A DNA stretch of 64,000 nt, taken from assembly GCF_000002985.6 (NCBI RefSeq), contig NC_003280.10, positions 11,280,501-11,344,500 of the forward strand, in the 5' to 3' direction. Below are positions 50,655 through 62,700 of the stretch, in pieces. Every line of letters begins with the position of its first letter. Position 1 is the first letter of the stretch. The translations under genes were made by a program, and so were the position numbers. The notes beneath the pieces were generated by a model. That model was not told the origin of the DNA, ran no database searches, and worked only from the letters and a program-made list of their open reading frames with translations. Origin of the DNA: Caenorhabditis elegans (taxonomy: Eukaryota; Nematoda; Chromadorea; Rhabditida; Rhabditidae).

Positions 50655-52290
50655 TTTTTGTTGAAAACTTATACTGAACTATAGAAAAATATTTTAACGT
50701 TCTGAAAATAACCTTTTTAAAATTAAACGTTTCGAAAAGTTGCTCAAAAACTGACATTAAAGTCGAATATGGCAGATTGATTAGGCCCACTAGGTACTTT
50801 GAGACAGTTTTTGAGAACTTTTTCAAAACTTTCTATCAATTGTGAAGTTTTTTTCAGGAAGTAAAAATATTTCTCCGCGTGTCTATATAAATTTCCAAAC
50901 AAAAACTTCAACCCAACAATGATACGAGAGGCATTTTGTAAATGTGACCAAAACTGTTTTGCCCATTTCTGTTGGCAACCATATTCCTAAGACGACAAAA
51001 GATATCAAAACAAAATAAAATAAAACAACATTTATGGAAGTTTTGGCATATTTTATCAACTGAAAACGTATTGATATAAGTACTTTCAAAGAAGTTACAT
51101 GCCATTTTCTGAAAATTTAGATTTTTGCCCATAAAACTGTTCATTTTCAACATTTTCACTTCAAATTTTGAAAAAGGTTCACTTTTTCGAGTCCTCTATA
51201 AGATTCCAAAAGAATTTTTCAAAAATGTTGGTTAATCTCCAAAATCGTCCTCCGCTCTGAAAAACGAAAGTGGACCTTTGCCTTCCGAAAAAATGGGCGA
51301 AAAAATGAAATTGAGCTTTTTTGGTCGAAAAAAATGTTTTTAGAACGCTGAGAACACGTTAAACACGAATTTCATGTTTATTTTAAAATCCGGATGCTTT
51401 GAAAATGTCTAAAATTAAAGCAAAAATGTTTTTAATATATTCACGTGAAGAAGTTTGCACAGATTTTTCATCCTTTTAATTTTGAGATTCTAAAAAGCTG
51501 CACAAAGCTTTCACGTTTAAAATGAAAAATAAATATATGCTTTTTTAAATCTATGTCAGACACTTTCAAAGCATCCGGATTTCAAAATAAACATGAAATT
51601 CGTGTTTAACGTGTTCTCAGCATTCTAAAAACATTTTTTTCGACCCAATAATCGCAATTTCATTTTTTCGCCCATTTTTTCGGAAGGCAAAGGTCCACTT
51701 TCGTTTTTCAGAGCGGAGGAGGATTTTGGAGATGAGCCAACATTTTTGAAAAATTCTTTCAGAATCTGATAGAGGACTCGAAAAAGTGAACCTTTTTCAA
51801 AACTTGAAGCGAAAATGTTGAAAATGGAGCGTTTTATGGGCAAAAATCTAAATTTTCAGAAAACGGAATGTAACTTGGTTTGAACTAAAGATAACAATAC
51901 GTTTTTATTTGAGATAAGAGACCACATTCATACAATACTAATTACTCAATTTTGTTCTGATATCTTTTCTCATGTTCGGAATAGATGACCAGCAGAAATG
52001 TGCCGAACATTTTTTCGCAACACTTACAAAATCTCTATTTTCTCATTGTTGTTTCAAAGTTATTTTTTGGAAATTTATATAGAAATGTAGAAAAATATTT
52101 TTACTTTCTGAAAATAACAGTTTCCTCGATTGAACGTTTTGAGAAATTGCTCAAAAACTGGCTCAAAGTCGTTATATGCCGTGTGAATGTCGGCACATTG
52201 ATAGTTGAGTCGGTTTTTGAGCAACTTCTCTAAATTTTTAAATAAATATGAAATTATTCTTAGATGATACACTTATTTCTCTATATTTAT
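50655..52290. repeat. 1.6 kb near-complete palindrome (foldback element)
   Basis: Two arms of about 750-800 bases mirror each other around a centre near 51480. Matching landmarks are 50887 tataaatttcc with 52076, 51097 tacatgcca with 51870, 51245-51330 with 51640-51730 (the stretch cctttgccttccgaaaaaatgggcg is nearly exact), and 51340-51400 with 51560-51625. The inner arms are much better conserved than the outer ones. No transposase is encoded. Transcription across it would give one long hairpin RNA. Confidence 0.88.
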
Positions 52291-53294
52291 GTATAAATTT
52301 CCAAAAATAAAATTTGATACAACGCTAAGAAAATAAGAGTTTTGTATACGGTACCAAATCTCTGGTAACTCTGGAAACAAAAACAAAGAAGCAGAGTTAC
52401 GAGTTTCTACTTTTGAAAAGTACGGTTTAAGACTAATATGCATAGGAAAAACGGCAAGAATTAATTTTTTTGTGCAAGGCAGGAAAATGAATCGAAACAT
52501 GTGAGAAACAGTTGCTCCAGAAAAGTGCAATTTTCAAATAAACAGTCAAGGAATCAGAGCTCAATGTCCTGAATTTCTGATTTCATATATAACATTGAAA
52601 ATTTTCAAGCAATAAAATAGTAATTTCAACCTGCCTAATACATAAGAAATGTATGCTCAATTAGCCTCTAGCAAAACTATGATTAACTTTTGCAAAACCT
52701 TGAAAGTAATCATAGTTCATACCTAGCCTCGGAGAAAACACACTACTTGTTATTAATCAGAATTATTAGCTAAAAGTGACTTTGATTCGGAATCAGGCGG
52801 CTAGACTTCTTATTATGGAAGCTATTTGATGGCTTCTCCGAGCATATATGCTCAGTACTTTTACGTTTTCTTTCACATTCATTGTTCACTCTTTTTCTCT
52901 CTCATTCTATTTCTTTCTATTGAGTCGGAAAATCAGAAAAAGAAGGATGACCAAAAGAAGTTGAAAAGATGAAAGCAAAAAGTAGAATAAGAAGAAGAAG
53001 GTTGAAAGGACGTTTTCTCATTGGAGTTTTGTGAAGAGAAGAGGTGGAGTTTTCCGAACGGGAAAAAATTGAAAAAAAATGCGCGAAGAATTGTCAACAC
53101 TTGAATCGCAATCCTATTACGATGCTCAAAATATGCTGGAAGATGCGGAGATGGAAAGAACGAGAAAAGAAAACGTGTAAATATATGCGTCTTCTCCGAT
53201 GTTGTTTCTTATTAGTGTTAGAGGAGAAAACTTGGGTTTTCAGAGAAAAATACTATTTTCTTTAGCTTACAGACACAGATCTCAAGCTCTATTA

Positions 53295-53470
53295 CCAAGA
53301 CCTTTAAAGAGTACTGTAATTTCAAATTTTCGTTGCTGCGGAAAGTTCATAAGTTTTTGATAACATTATATACACTTACGAAAAAAAACTATGAAAAATA
53401 GATGAAAATGCCGGAGCTACGAAGGTTTGAAGTTGCATTACTTTTCAAAGGCGCTACCGTATTTTTAGAG
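53295..53470. repeat. 'Agtactgtaatttcaaa' repeat, family C
   Basis: 'aaagagtactgtaatttcaaattttcgttgctgcgga' and the near-inverse 'ccggagctacgaaggtttgaagttgcattacttttcaaagg' lie about 90 bases apart, as in the copy at 62510-62710. Confidence 0.55.
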
Positions 53471-53512
53471 AAAAAAAGGTTACTTTAAAATCTAAACTTC
53501 AAAAAATATAAC

Positions 53513-53584
53513 TGGAGGTATGGGGAATCGAACCCCAGACTTCTCGCATGCAAAGCGAGCGCTCTACCCCTGAGCTATACCCCC
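53513..53584 (-). tRNA. tRNA-Ala(UGC)
   Basis: 72 bases, no intron. The acceptor stem GGGGGTA pairs with TACCTCC (one G-T wobble). The anticodon loop is TTTGCAT in a perfect CTCGC/GCGAG stem, so the anticodon is TGC. The T-arm TGGGG/CCCCA closes on TTCGATT. A and B boxes are intact and a T-run follows on the minus strand. It is identical to the copy at 54008-54079. Confidence 0.96.
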
Positions 53585-53739
53585 GGGCGGGAAAACATGT
53601 TTTCGCGGCAAATTCAAAAAGAGAAGAGCGTATAGTGGTAGAACTGTCTGTGGTTGACAGGACAAACATAGTGACGGTTTGAAAATCAACTGACCAAACG
53701 ATTGTTTCTTTTTTGCTGATAGTTCAATGATTTACAGTA

Positions 53740-53885
53740 ATGGAAAACATGGAAACGTCGGCAGCGCGCATCTATAACCACGTGGCGCCTCGATGTGCGC
53801 AGCCGACACTTCCCTGTTATCCGGAGGGCATCTCCGACCGGGCACCTTTCCCTTGTCTCGCACTTAATTTCCTACGTTGACGGCA
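53740..53885. other. GC-rich structured core between the two tRNA genes
   Basis: 'gtcggcagcgcgcat' and 'atgtgcgcagccgac' (about 53759-53810) form a 15-bp stem with two mismatches around a 22-base loop that contains the palindrome ccacgtgg. A second small stem follows (ccggagggcatctccg). The GC content stands out from the AT-rich surroundings. I cannot name an RNA family. Confidence 0.45.
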
Positions 53886-54007
53886 TTATCAACTAGCGTT
53901 TTATCAGCAAATTTTTCTACTGCCTCTACGTATGTCATGTGTAGACTGTTCTAACACTATACGGTCTTCCCATTTCGAATTTGCCGCGAAAACATGTTTT
54001 CCCGTCC

Positions 54008-54079
54008 GGGGGTATAGCTCAGGGGTAGAGCGCTCGCTTTGCATGCGAGAAGTCTGGGGTTCGATTCCCCATACCTCCA
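54008..54079 (+). tRNA. tRNA-Ala(UGC)
   Basis: Base-for-base identical to the minus-strand copy at 53513-53584, with the anticodon TGC in the TTTGCAT loop. About 80 bases of 5' flank are also shared (gaatttgccgcgaaaacatg immediately upstream), as is a short 'gttaaacttttt' 3' flank with a T-run suited to pol III termination. Confidence 0.96.
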
Positions 54080-56227
54080 GTTAAACTTTTTGAAATTGTA
54101 TACAATTTTTATATAGAGATTAAACCAGACTGGTTTAATCTCGACATCGATGGCAATAGGCTACCGATATTTTTGTTGGTGTTGTGATTTGCGATTATTA
54201 TTTTTTGCAAAATGCAATGTTAGTCTTTAGAGATATTTTCAAAATCCAGGTTTTCTTATTTATTAAACCACAAAACATGAAAAATAGCTTGGTAGTAACG
54301 GCAGATTAACTCTAAGAACAATAACTTCTCATGCCGGATAATCCCGTCACAGGTTGTTTAAGAAAACGGAAGAGGAGGTGAAAAAGAGACAAATGAAAAA
54401 GCATAGGAGCGTTTGGCAAAATAAAGCGGGAAAAAATAAATAGCTGGAATATTAATTCACGAATTGCAAGAGAATGATGAATATTCAATTAGACACCTCT
54501 TTTTCTTCTTGGTCCAAAGCGTCTAAGAAGGTGCGCGGAGCCGGAGCTGGAGCCATAAAAAATGATAGTATTCTTATATTCCTTTGGGCTCTAGAAAAGC
54601 TCTGTTGACACAATTAGTCAACTATTTAGACAGTTTGATGTTGATTTCAAAGTGATGGAATTGGCGTGGGCGTGAGAATTTCAAACTCCTTTTTATCTCG
54701 AAAAAAGTCTCAAAAAATATGTGCATGTCCCGTGTCTGGTCAGGCACCGAGGCAGGCATAGGCACGTAACCCATGTCTACCCTACCTACCACAGAAGCCC
54801 TGAAATGTGTCACTAAAAATACTTAAACAATTTTTTTCACAATTTTTTGAAATTGGCAAATTCTCAAGAAAAATACCTGAACGGGTTTTACTACGTAGCT
54901 TCGAGAAAGAGATTTTGGGATTTTTGTTCGTAAAAATACACTACCCTGTCTCGAAACGGCAGATTATTCTAAGCGAAAGTATGTGTGGGCCTTTATGGAG
55001 TACTGTAGTTCCTAATCTTATTCTTGTGGTACTACAGTACTCCTACGCAGTCGAGACCGAGTCCCATGTTCTAAGGTGCAGCCTAGCTGCAATCTACAGT
55101 ATCAGAATCCGGCAAGACCACAAGAAAGTTGACAGAATCTAGGCTCCAAAAAAAGTTTTGAATGAATGAAAGGGAAGGTTCGATCAGTCTTTCTCACGGC
55201 TCTTGAATCCAAGACAGACGATTCAAGAGGAGGAAAAGTGAGGAAAGAAGAAAGAAGAAAAATACTTTTCTCTATCTCACACATACTTGCACAGACAAGA
55301 GAAGAAGGCGTCGACAGCACTGCTTCTTCTCAGTCTTGAATGATTTGACGAAGAGAGAAGAGAGCACAAAATGAATGAATGACAAGTTTCGCACATCTTC
55401 CTTTGAATTCTATTACGAGACGAGAAAGTGAGTGAAAGAGTTGCACACACATACACACCCAGAGACACACATGCTCCGCGAGAAGCACAGCGCCTTTTTC
55501 TGCACAACCACTATTCCGAAGATATCTCTTCTGTGCTCCGTCATATTTATTTTGTTGCTCCGGGGCAGACCCCGGACTCCCGAAGGCACCGCCGCAGCCG
55601 CCGATAAATTGGAAAATGTGTGGCCACATATATCCGATTGCCACGGGCGCTCCGCCCGATAGAGCCGATTATTATTTGTCCTCCAAGAATTTTGACACCT
55701 TTTCGTCGTCGTTTTCACACGGTGCTTTTCACTTTATACTTGCAATACTAGACGTGTTGACACAGTTTTCGAGTGGTGGAAAAGGATCTTTTATGAACTT
55801 TTATTTTTTGAAGATTGTTGGAAGGAGAGGATCTGTTGATATTGAGAATGTAGTCAGGAAAAGTGTTGAGTACAGTATGTATAGTATATGTGATTTCGAG
55901 CTTGATCTGAGTCTGACTGTAGAGACTTGAGAGCAAACATTTAACAGTAAAATATATGTCTGTACATTCAAAGAAAATTCAAAATTGTTCAAAAATTGCT
56001 GATGTCGGGTTAATTGGATGTATGAAAAAATATTTGCTCTATCTAAAAATAGTTTTTTATTGAACCTAATGGGAAAACGCTCAAAAATTGCCGAAAAAAC
56101 GCGACAAATTCTAAAAAAAAATCTCCAACTTTCAGACAATTTTTTTGGTATTTTTTTGGAAAATTTTTCTAAATTTTTAATCGGAACAAGCTGAATCTCA
56201 AATATTTTATTAGAAAACACCAACAAT
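54080..56227. other. Spacer tRNA-Ala to sqt-1
   Basis: No protein gene is seen. Contents are the 27-base palindrome, an AGGCAGGC piece near 54735-54800, a family C repeat at 54945-55065, a GC-rich hairpin (gggcgctccgccc, about 55646-55658), and the sqt-1 3' end with AATAAAA on the minus strand at 56205-56211. Confidence 0.55.
54116..54142. repeat. Perfect 27-base palindrome
   Basis: Thirteen bases (gagattaaaccag) and their exact complement (ctggtttaatctc) flank one central base. It begins 37 bases past the tRNA end. It could be a hairpin or a dimeric protein binding site. Confidence 0.9.
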
Positions 56228-57249
56228 TTAGATATTTCTGTATCCACGGTTGGCGTTGACAGCCTCTGATGGTGGAGACTTGTCTGGGCACTGGCAGTAC
56301 TCGGCATCCTTTCCTGGTCTTCCGTCTGGTCCAGTCTCTCCCTGGGTTCCGTCTGGTCCTTGACGTCCTTGCTTTCCAGATGGTCCTTCTGGTCCAACGG
56401 TTCCTGGCTCTCCTGGTGGTCCGTGAAGACCGTTCTGTCCAGCTGGTCCTGTTGGTCCTTGATCTCCTCTTGGTCCCTTTGGTCCTGGTCTTCCGATTGG
56501 ATGCTCGGCGTCGCGTCCCTTCTCTCCTGGTGGTCCTGGCTCTCCGATCTTTCCGATTTGACCGGATGATCCTTGCTCTCCTGGATGTCCTGGTTGTCCA
56601 TCTCTTCCTGGGTTTCCATTTTGTCCTCTTGGTCCTGGAAGTCCACGTGGTCCTGGTCTTCCAAGAGCTCCTGGTGGTCCAACTGGTCCTTGTGGGCAAG
56701 TGAAGCATCCGACAGACTCGCGTTGTGGAGCGATATCATCAGCTCCAACTCCTGGAACACCGTCAAGTCCTGGAACTCCGTCGAGTCCTGGAACTCCTGG
56801 AACTCCCTTTGGTCCGGATGGTCCAGCTGGGCACTTGTTATCAGCATTGCAGTTGCAGGTTGGTCCATTTCCATTGGCTCCATTTGGAGTCTTTGGCTGG
56901 TTGAAGACTGGTGGAACTGCTGGTGGTTGACCTGGTGGAGCAGATGGGGATCCATCAGCATGTGGAGTTGGGGTAGCGTTGGTCTCTTCATATTGACGAC
57001 GGACACGCTTGCTAGATCTTCCGATGACAACTATGTCCTTCCACAATCCATTGGTAGATTGCTAGAAAATTAAAAATTATTTAAAATTCAAAATATAATT
57101 TAACTCACTCTGAACACATTCATCTCGGTATCAAGCTTCTCTCTGAATCCATCAACCTCCGAGTAGATGGTTGACATGGTCATGAAGCATACCATAAGAG
57201 TGGCGACAGTGACCGAAGCCGTCACATAACACGCAAGTTTTACAGACAT
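56228..57249 (-). CDS. sqt-1: SQT-1 cuticle collagen
   Basis: Two coding exons (57249-57109 and 57061-56228) encode 324 residues. An N-terminal hydrophobic helix (about residues 10-28) is followed by a subtilisin-type cleavage site RVRR at 66-69. Gly-X-Y repeats occur in blocks broken by cysteine clusters (CNC and C near the first block, CFTC in the middle, CQC at the end). A short tail ends in a tyrosine (RGYRNI). This is the nematode cuticle collagen pattern, and the sequence is SQT-1, whose alleles give squat, roller or dumpy body shape. A 5' untranslated exon ends at 57308, joined by a 56-base intron (57307-57252). Proline codons are strongly biased to CCA, as in highly expressed worm genes. 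Confidence 0.97.
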
Positions 57250-57355
57250 CTCTGAAATTATCAAATTTAGGATTTCAAAATAATTCGGCCAAAGAAATGT
57301 AACTCACCTAGTCTTCGAGAAGCAGAGACTTGTCGATTTCCTACCGGATTCGTCT

Positions 57356-57365
57356 CCTTTTATTA
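57356..57365 (-). promoter_or_regulatory. TATA-like element of sqt-1
   Basis: The minus strand reads TAATAAAAGG about 48 bases upstream of the 5' untranslated exon's donor. AATAAAAGG resembles the TATAAAAGG box of moult-regulated collagen genes. Confidence 0.45.
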
Positions 57366-58049
57366 GGAAATCTTTCCGCAAGTTTTCAAGTTTTTTTTGT
57401 TTTTTTTTTACATTACCGACGAGACAGTGTGCGAGACGCAGAGACGATAAAAGACTGGATAAGAACGGGAGATAAGGAGTACGGATGTAGGTGAGGAATG
57501 TGGCCGAAAGGACAGATGGGCTTTATTCGGGAAGATTGGTTGGGAAATGAACCAGAGAAGAATGACTGAATAAAGTTGTTGAAACTTGGTGAGAATGGAA
57601 GATAGACAATCGAGGGCAGAGTTGGTTGAAAACTATGATGGCTCATCAGTAGATTTGAAGGCAAAATGGGCTTTCTTCGAGTATCGTTAAAATCCAATGA
57701 ATCAGATTGGAACGATAACGCAGATACAAAAGATAATTAATCTGAAATTGTTAAATAAAGTATCATAATTTATACTTGTTACTTCAGATGGCAAGTTTGG
57801 AAACCTTAAGCTATTGGCAAATGTTGAAACATTCATCTGCTTCGAAGAGAACATTTTAAAATATTCGAAAGTGGAAAAGGTTAATCCTGAAAGTGAATGT
57901 GCTGCCATCCTTGTTAACATTATGATTCTTTGCATGCCAACCCAGTAAATCTTTTAAACTTTTTATTCTCTACATTTCTACAATACTACAACGCATTTGT
58001 GCACGTTATTTAAATATTCTGGCTCGACTTGTCATGTGGAAGCTGAAGC
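57366..58049. other. sqt-1 promoter region and rmd-3 3' side
   Basis: About 680 bases with no exon that I can support. It should hold the sqt-1 control region, since collagen promoters in worms are usually short. Confidence 0.5.
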
Positions 58050-59082
58050 CTAAAGCTTCGACAACATCTGCTTCGCATCATCGGCAAACTCCTGCTCAGC
58101 GTCCGAATACGGCTCGATGTCGCAAACTTCAGTGAGATACTTGCGAGCGTTGGCCTGGAATTATTAACTATTTTTTAGAAATTTGCATGAAGCTTCCTTA
58201 CCTTGTCTTTAATAGCCACGTAGCATTTGGACACGTAGAAAGTGTTCTCCATCCACTTCGGATTGACCTTGTAAGCAGCAAGGAAATCCTCGTTGGCCTC
58301 CTCATACGAATGCGATGGTGGTTGCTGATAGAAAGTGGCAGCAAGCTTCTTCTCGAGCCATGTCAGAGACGCCACCGAGTACTTATAACGGCCACGCAAA
58401 TGGAGAACAGCTGTGTCCTTTGGCTCCTTGGCAAGAGTTTTGTCGAGCAATTCCTTGAACTTCTTACTGCATTCCAACTTTTCCTTGGTTGCCATGTATT
58501 CGGTTGCTTGTCCAGTCAACACTGCATTCCACTTCAATGCCTTGAAATGGTTTGGATCCTTCTGGACAGCTTCTTCGGCAAACTTGAGTCCTTCAGTGAC
58601 ACTTGCCTTGCGTTGAGCTTTTGGAACACAAGCTGACTTCTCATGAATCACTTGAGCAAGTCTCCACAAGACTTCCACCGAACGATCGCCTTTGTCGAGA
58701 CGCTGAAAATAGAAAGAGATGAACAATGAAACTATATTCTTTATAACATCTCTTAAGGCTCTCATGTAGGCGGCAAAGCGCCTGTCTGTCTGGCCTTCGC
58801 CTGCCTGCACGTGAACTTCTTTTTTATTTCGTGATTAGACATTCATCAAAACGAGTGGAATCACAAAATTAGAACTATGTGAATTCACGTGGCAGGCAGG
58901 TTAAAGGCAGGCCCATGTGCTTATCATGGGAGCCTTAATATCTTCCATATCTAAAACTTACCGCTTTGAGCAAATCATATCCTTGATCACGGTTTTTGGT
59001 TCCGAAGGTCTTGTCAATTTCATCAAAATTCTGAAAAAAAAAACGATGAAATTTTTTTTTGAAACTCGATAGAACTTACCAT
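58050..59082 (-). CDS. rmd-3: RMD-family (regulator of microtubule dynamics) protein
   Basis: Four exons on the minus strand (59082-59080, 59030-58962, 58702-58202, 58154-58050) encode 225 residues. Exon 1 contributes only the start codon ATG, with a donor directly after it. The body is TPR-like and helical (LWRLAQVIHEKSA, KDPNHFKALKWNAVL, ASLTWLEKKLAATFY, EDFLAAYKVNPKWMENTFYVSKCY), the pattern of RMDN/RMD-1 proteins. RMD-1 in worms binds microtubules and acts in spindle function. This paralogue lacks the N-terminal membrane segment seen in some mammalian members. I recall it as B0491.3, rmd-3. An AGGCAGGC repeat sits in the 259-base intron 2. Confidence 0.82.
58740..58930. repeat. AGGCAGGC-family palindrome in rmd-3 intron 2
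   Basis: 'aaggctctcatgtaggcgg' at one end and 'catgggagcctt' at the other are inverted. Between them lie 'gcctgcctgcacgtgaa' and its inverse 'ttcacgtggcaggcaggt'. This is the clearest copy of the family in the window. Confidence 0.75.
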
Positions 59083-59790
59083 GGTGTGGTTGATCGGTGT
59101 TGATTAACAACGGGAAATAATTGATTTGGAAGTTCAAGAAGGGGTGGAGTCTGTGGAATGCCACGTTGCAAGAATTAGGGAATAGGGAGGCCACGGTTTT
59201 TCAAAAATTTGATTATTTGAAATTTTTATTGGAAAATAAATTAAATCCTTTCAAGTTTTTTTAGCGTGAAATATTAAGGAATTAAAATAAAATGCAAATT
59301 GGCAAAAACAAAGCTCGATAATTAGGTAACTGGAAAATTGCACCTTTCAGGGTTTTTAAGAATTTTTTCAATGAATTAAAAATTACTTTCTATATTTTTT
59401 TGACCAACTTTTGATTTAAAAAAGTGTTGAAACATTTTGTAGAATTGCTGAAAATATGTAAGTCCAAAGATAAGTGCTTCGTGCAAAAGTCTTCGACACT
59501 ACCGTACTCCCATGGCTCTGAAGCCGGAACTTGATTGTGTGTATCAGACTATGAAAAAAATTATTTTAAAAATTTTATCGCAAAAAATATTACAGATACG
59601 TAGGCATCACAATGGGACAGAAATTTCCGGTACGGGAGAGAATGGAAAGTTTGTATAAATCAAGTTTGAAGTATAAAAATAAGGCGTGGAAAACAGGACA
59701 GATTGACAGATTTTTTTACAGTGCGTAGGCTCAGGTGGTGAACAAAAAAATTTTAAAATGATGATAAGCAAGTTTAAAACTTTCCGCGTT
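59083..59790. other. Spacer rmd-3 to the ligand-gated channel gene
   Basis: AT-rich, 700 bases between two minus-strand genes. No gene or strong repeat is visible. Confidence 0.55.
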
Positions 59791-62700
59791 CTAAAAGAAT
59801 TCCAAGAAAGTCATGAAGAGAAAAACGGAGAACATCAAAGCCGAGAACATGTTGTTCATAGCCAAATAGATGTGCCGCCAATCCTGAGTGTAGTCGAGCT
59901 GAAACAATAATTTATAAGTTTCCAAATATTCAGGACCTAAGTTCTACCTCGGCGCCAGGTCTTATCACCGACTGCTGCTGACTAACCTCGCTTGTAGTTC
60001 GGCTTTCCGGAGTGTCCTCTTCCACGTAGCGATGATAAGCATCACTTCTTTCCGGCTCAATACAGCATACAACTCGGTTTATCTGAAGATTCTTGTTAGA
60101 TTTTGAGTTAGGGAAGCGCTTACCAATTTCGCTGAAAGGAATAGCCGATGAGATGGTGGGACGTTTCGTTTGACACGACTGAGAGCCATAACTACAAGCG
60201 TTACCAGAATGCTCATAAAGCTGATTGTAAAGATCAGTTCGTAGAAAATGTCTGAAAAGAAATTTCCAGACTTTTATTTTGGTGATGTTTTACTGGCTAC
60301 TACAGAATATATTGAAGATAATTCTACAGTACTCCACCCGGGTTGGTTCTTCAGAAACCTTTCCGTATTTTCCCTATCCAACTTGCACCCCAATTGCTCT
60401 ACTTTGATGGCTTATATCTTGGTTGTCATAAGTTTTATCAAAAAATATTTAACTATAAAAATGTAGAGAAGAATTTTTCCCGTCCTTTGTTAGTTGAGCA
60501 TTTTTTGATAAAATTAAAGACAACCGAGATATAAGCCGTCAAAGTAGAACAAGGTAGAGAAAGTCTAATTGGGAAAGGTACGGCACTTCATTTTTATTGT
60601 GCGAGCTAGCAATTTTTCAACTATTCCTTACAATTTGTGAGCTTCAAAAGTTTCATGGGGGCAGTCACAAAAATATCTGACCGTCTTTAAGGCTGAATTT
60701 GCCTAACTTGTGCCTACTGCCTGATATCTCAAGTCAGAGAATTAAAGTTTTGAATCAAAAAACCTTACAAATTCGTGGTCTGACTCCAAGAAAACCGTTC
60801 AATGGAGTTATGGTGCAAAGGTAGAGAAAGCATAATGTTTGAATATGGAGGGAGAAGAGCTTCACATAGATTTGTGTGCGAAGATCTCCGAAGAGAGGTG
60901 AGGCCTGCAAATTTTAGTTTAATTCCTAGAATACTTCCTTCGCATCCACTCACCAGCATCACATATGTCGCCAGCGTAACCGGGAATAAAAGAGCAACAC
61001 GGACAGTGCTCATCTGCTTTTCAGCTCGAACACAAACTTGCATAACTTGCAAGCTTTTTAGCCCTCCCAGATTCGAAGTGCTCATCGTTTTCTCGACAAC
61101 TACCCATGGGGAGTGTTCTTGAACAATATCACTGAGCTGTTTTTCTTTTTCATAGATCTTTTGCGCGTAGACAGGTCGATTCATTTTCTCTTTTTCCTTT
61201 CCTTCGAGCACAAGCGTGGTTTGCTCCACGTTCGGCTCGAAGGCGGTGAAGAAGATGCAGCAGCTGTCGTCTTCTTCAGGGAATCTGGAATGGTTGCAAG
61301 TGAGTTTAAGATGTGCTACTGAAATCACTCACTTCCTATAATCCACCGTACAACTTGCAAGATATTTGAATTGAATTCTCGCGTAGATTGTTCCATCGTC
61401 ATAGATATCAACGTCATCGACTGAATAAGAACAACCACCTTCAGAGCAGAGTCTGGAAAATAGTTCATTTCTAATGTTAGGCGGTTTAAAATAAGGAGAT
61501 ACTCTCGACTAATTTTTTAAACCCAAATTCAGCCATATAAATGTACGGTCTGCGAAAAAAGCTTACGTGTGATCAATCACATGAGGTGTCCAAATGGCAC
61601 TTGAATTGAAAATGTACAAGTGTTCATAGTTCTCGAATTCGCCTTTCTTATCCCACTTCATACGCTCATCTTTCCAGTTCTGCAAATTTTTGCATTTAAT
61701 TTCCCACTTTTGTCATCCCATCTACCAGATAAATATCTCCAAAAACGTTGAATTGATAACTAGATCCTTTCACCAATTCCACGTATTTGACAAGCACATT
61801 TTCTATCTGAAAATATAAATATTTAAACTTCAGTCTCCTCTGAAAATCATAATTACAGTAATCGTCATTTCGTCGGAATTTGGAGGATATGCGCTTAGTG
61901 AGTGTACGCTGCCAGATTTCTCGTATTCCTTGTTGAGAAGATAGTAGAATAGACAGTGCTCATCTCCTCCTAAAACAAAGATTTGGGTTATGCTGTGAGA
62001 CCACCCAAAAAAATTTTCCAGGTGCCCGCGAAAAGAGAAACTCGGCCACGCACGTTCTAATTAGAATGACATGCAAAAGCGGCCCTTGGCCCCTGGCCCG
62101 AGTTACTGTAATTTGTTTTCAGCGTGGCGAGACCCAAAAATATGGAAAAAATGATCATCTTCCGACGTCTGCGTAATATAAAGATCAACATATCAACTTT
62201 TAGCCGTCAAAACTAATGAGTCAAAGCGCTCAGTCATGCGTAAACAGAAAATGATCGTGATCTCCAAATAAATTTGAAATGTAATTCCTTGGTTCGATGG
62301 AAGCTTGCCCAAAAGTACGGTTGAGGGTCTCGAAACGAACGATTTTCAAAAATTCTAAGAAATGTGCACCTTTAAAGAATACCGAAGTTCTTCATTGTTT
62401 TCTTGTGTTATTCATGGGTTAAAAAAAAAGTCATGTATTTTATTTCAGTTTTTCAATTAATTGTAAGAAAACTATACGGTACCCGGTCTTGACACGGCAA
62501 ATTTGTGTTAATTGAGAAAAGGTGCGCGCCTTTAAAGAGTACTGTAACTTCAAACTCTTGCTACTGCCGGATTTTTCATAGATTTTCTCTAGATTTTGAA
62601 ATTTATTTAATAAAAAAGTGCATTTTTAAGTATCGAAATTCTATCAAAAGTCGATTAATATTGCGCAGAAACGAAAGTTTGAAACTACAGTACTACAGTA

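Larger units (their letters stand above)
48380..53512. other. Gene-poor stretch upstream of tag-180
   Basis: The first 550 bases hold a GC-richer region with agaagaag and gagagaga runs, the likely tag-180 promoter. After that I see only repeats: a family A piece at 49600-49780, the large palindrome at 50655-52290, and a family C piece at 53295-53470. No protein gene can be supported. Confidence 0.6.

Noticed and set aside
55400-55720. Several overlapping frames and ACACAC-rich sequence
   Set aside because: Overlap on both strands and low complexity explain the frames. I see no exon signals.
56169-57030. Long overlapping frames of 179 and 409 codons over sqt-1
   Set aside because: They are shadow frames of the GC-biased collagen repeats, and the real frame is the Gly-X-Y one.
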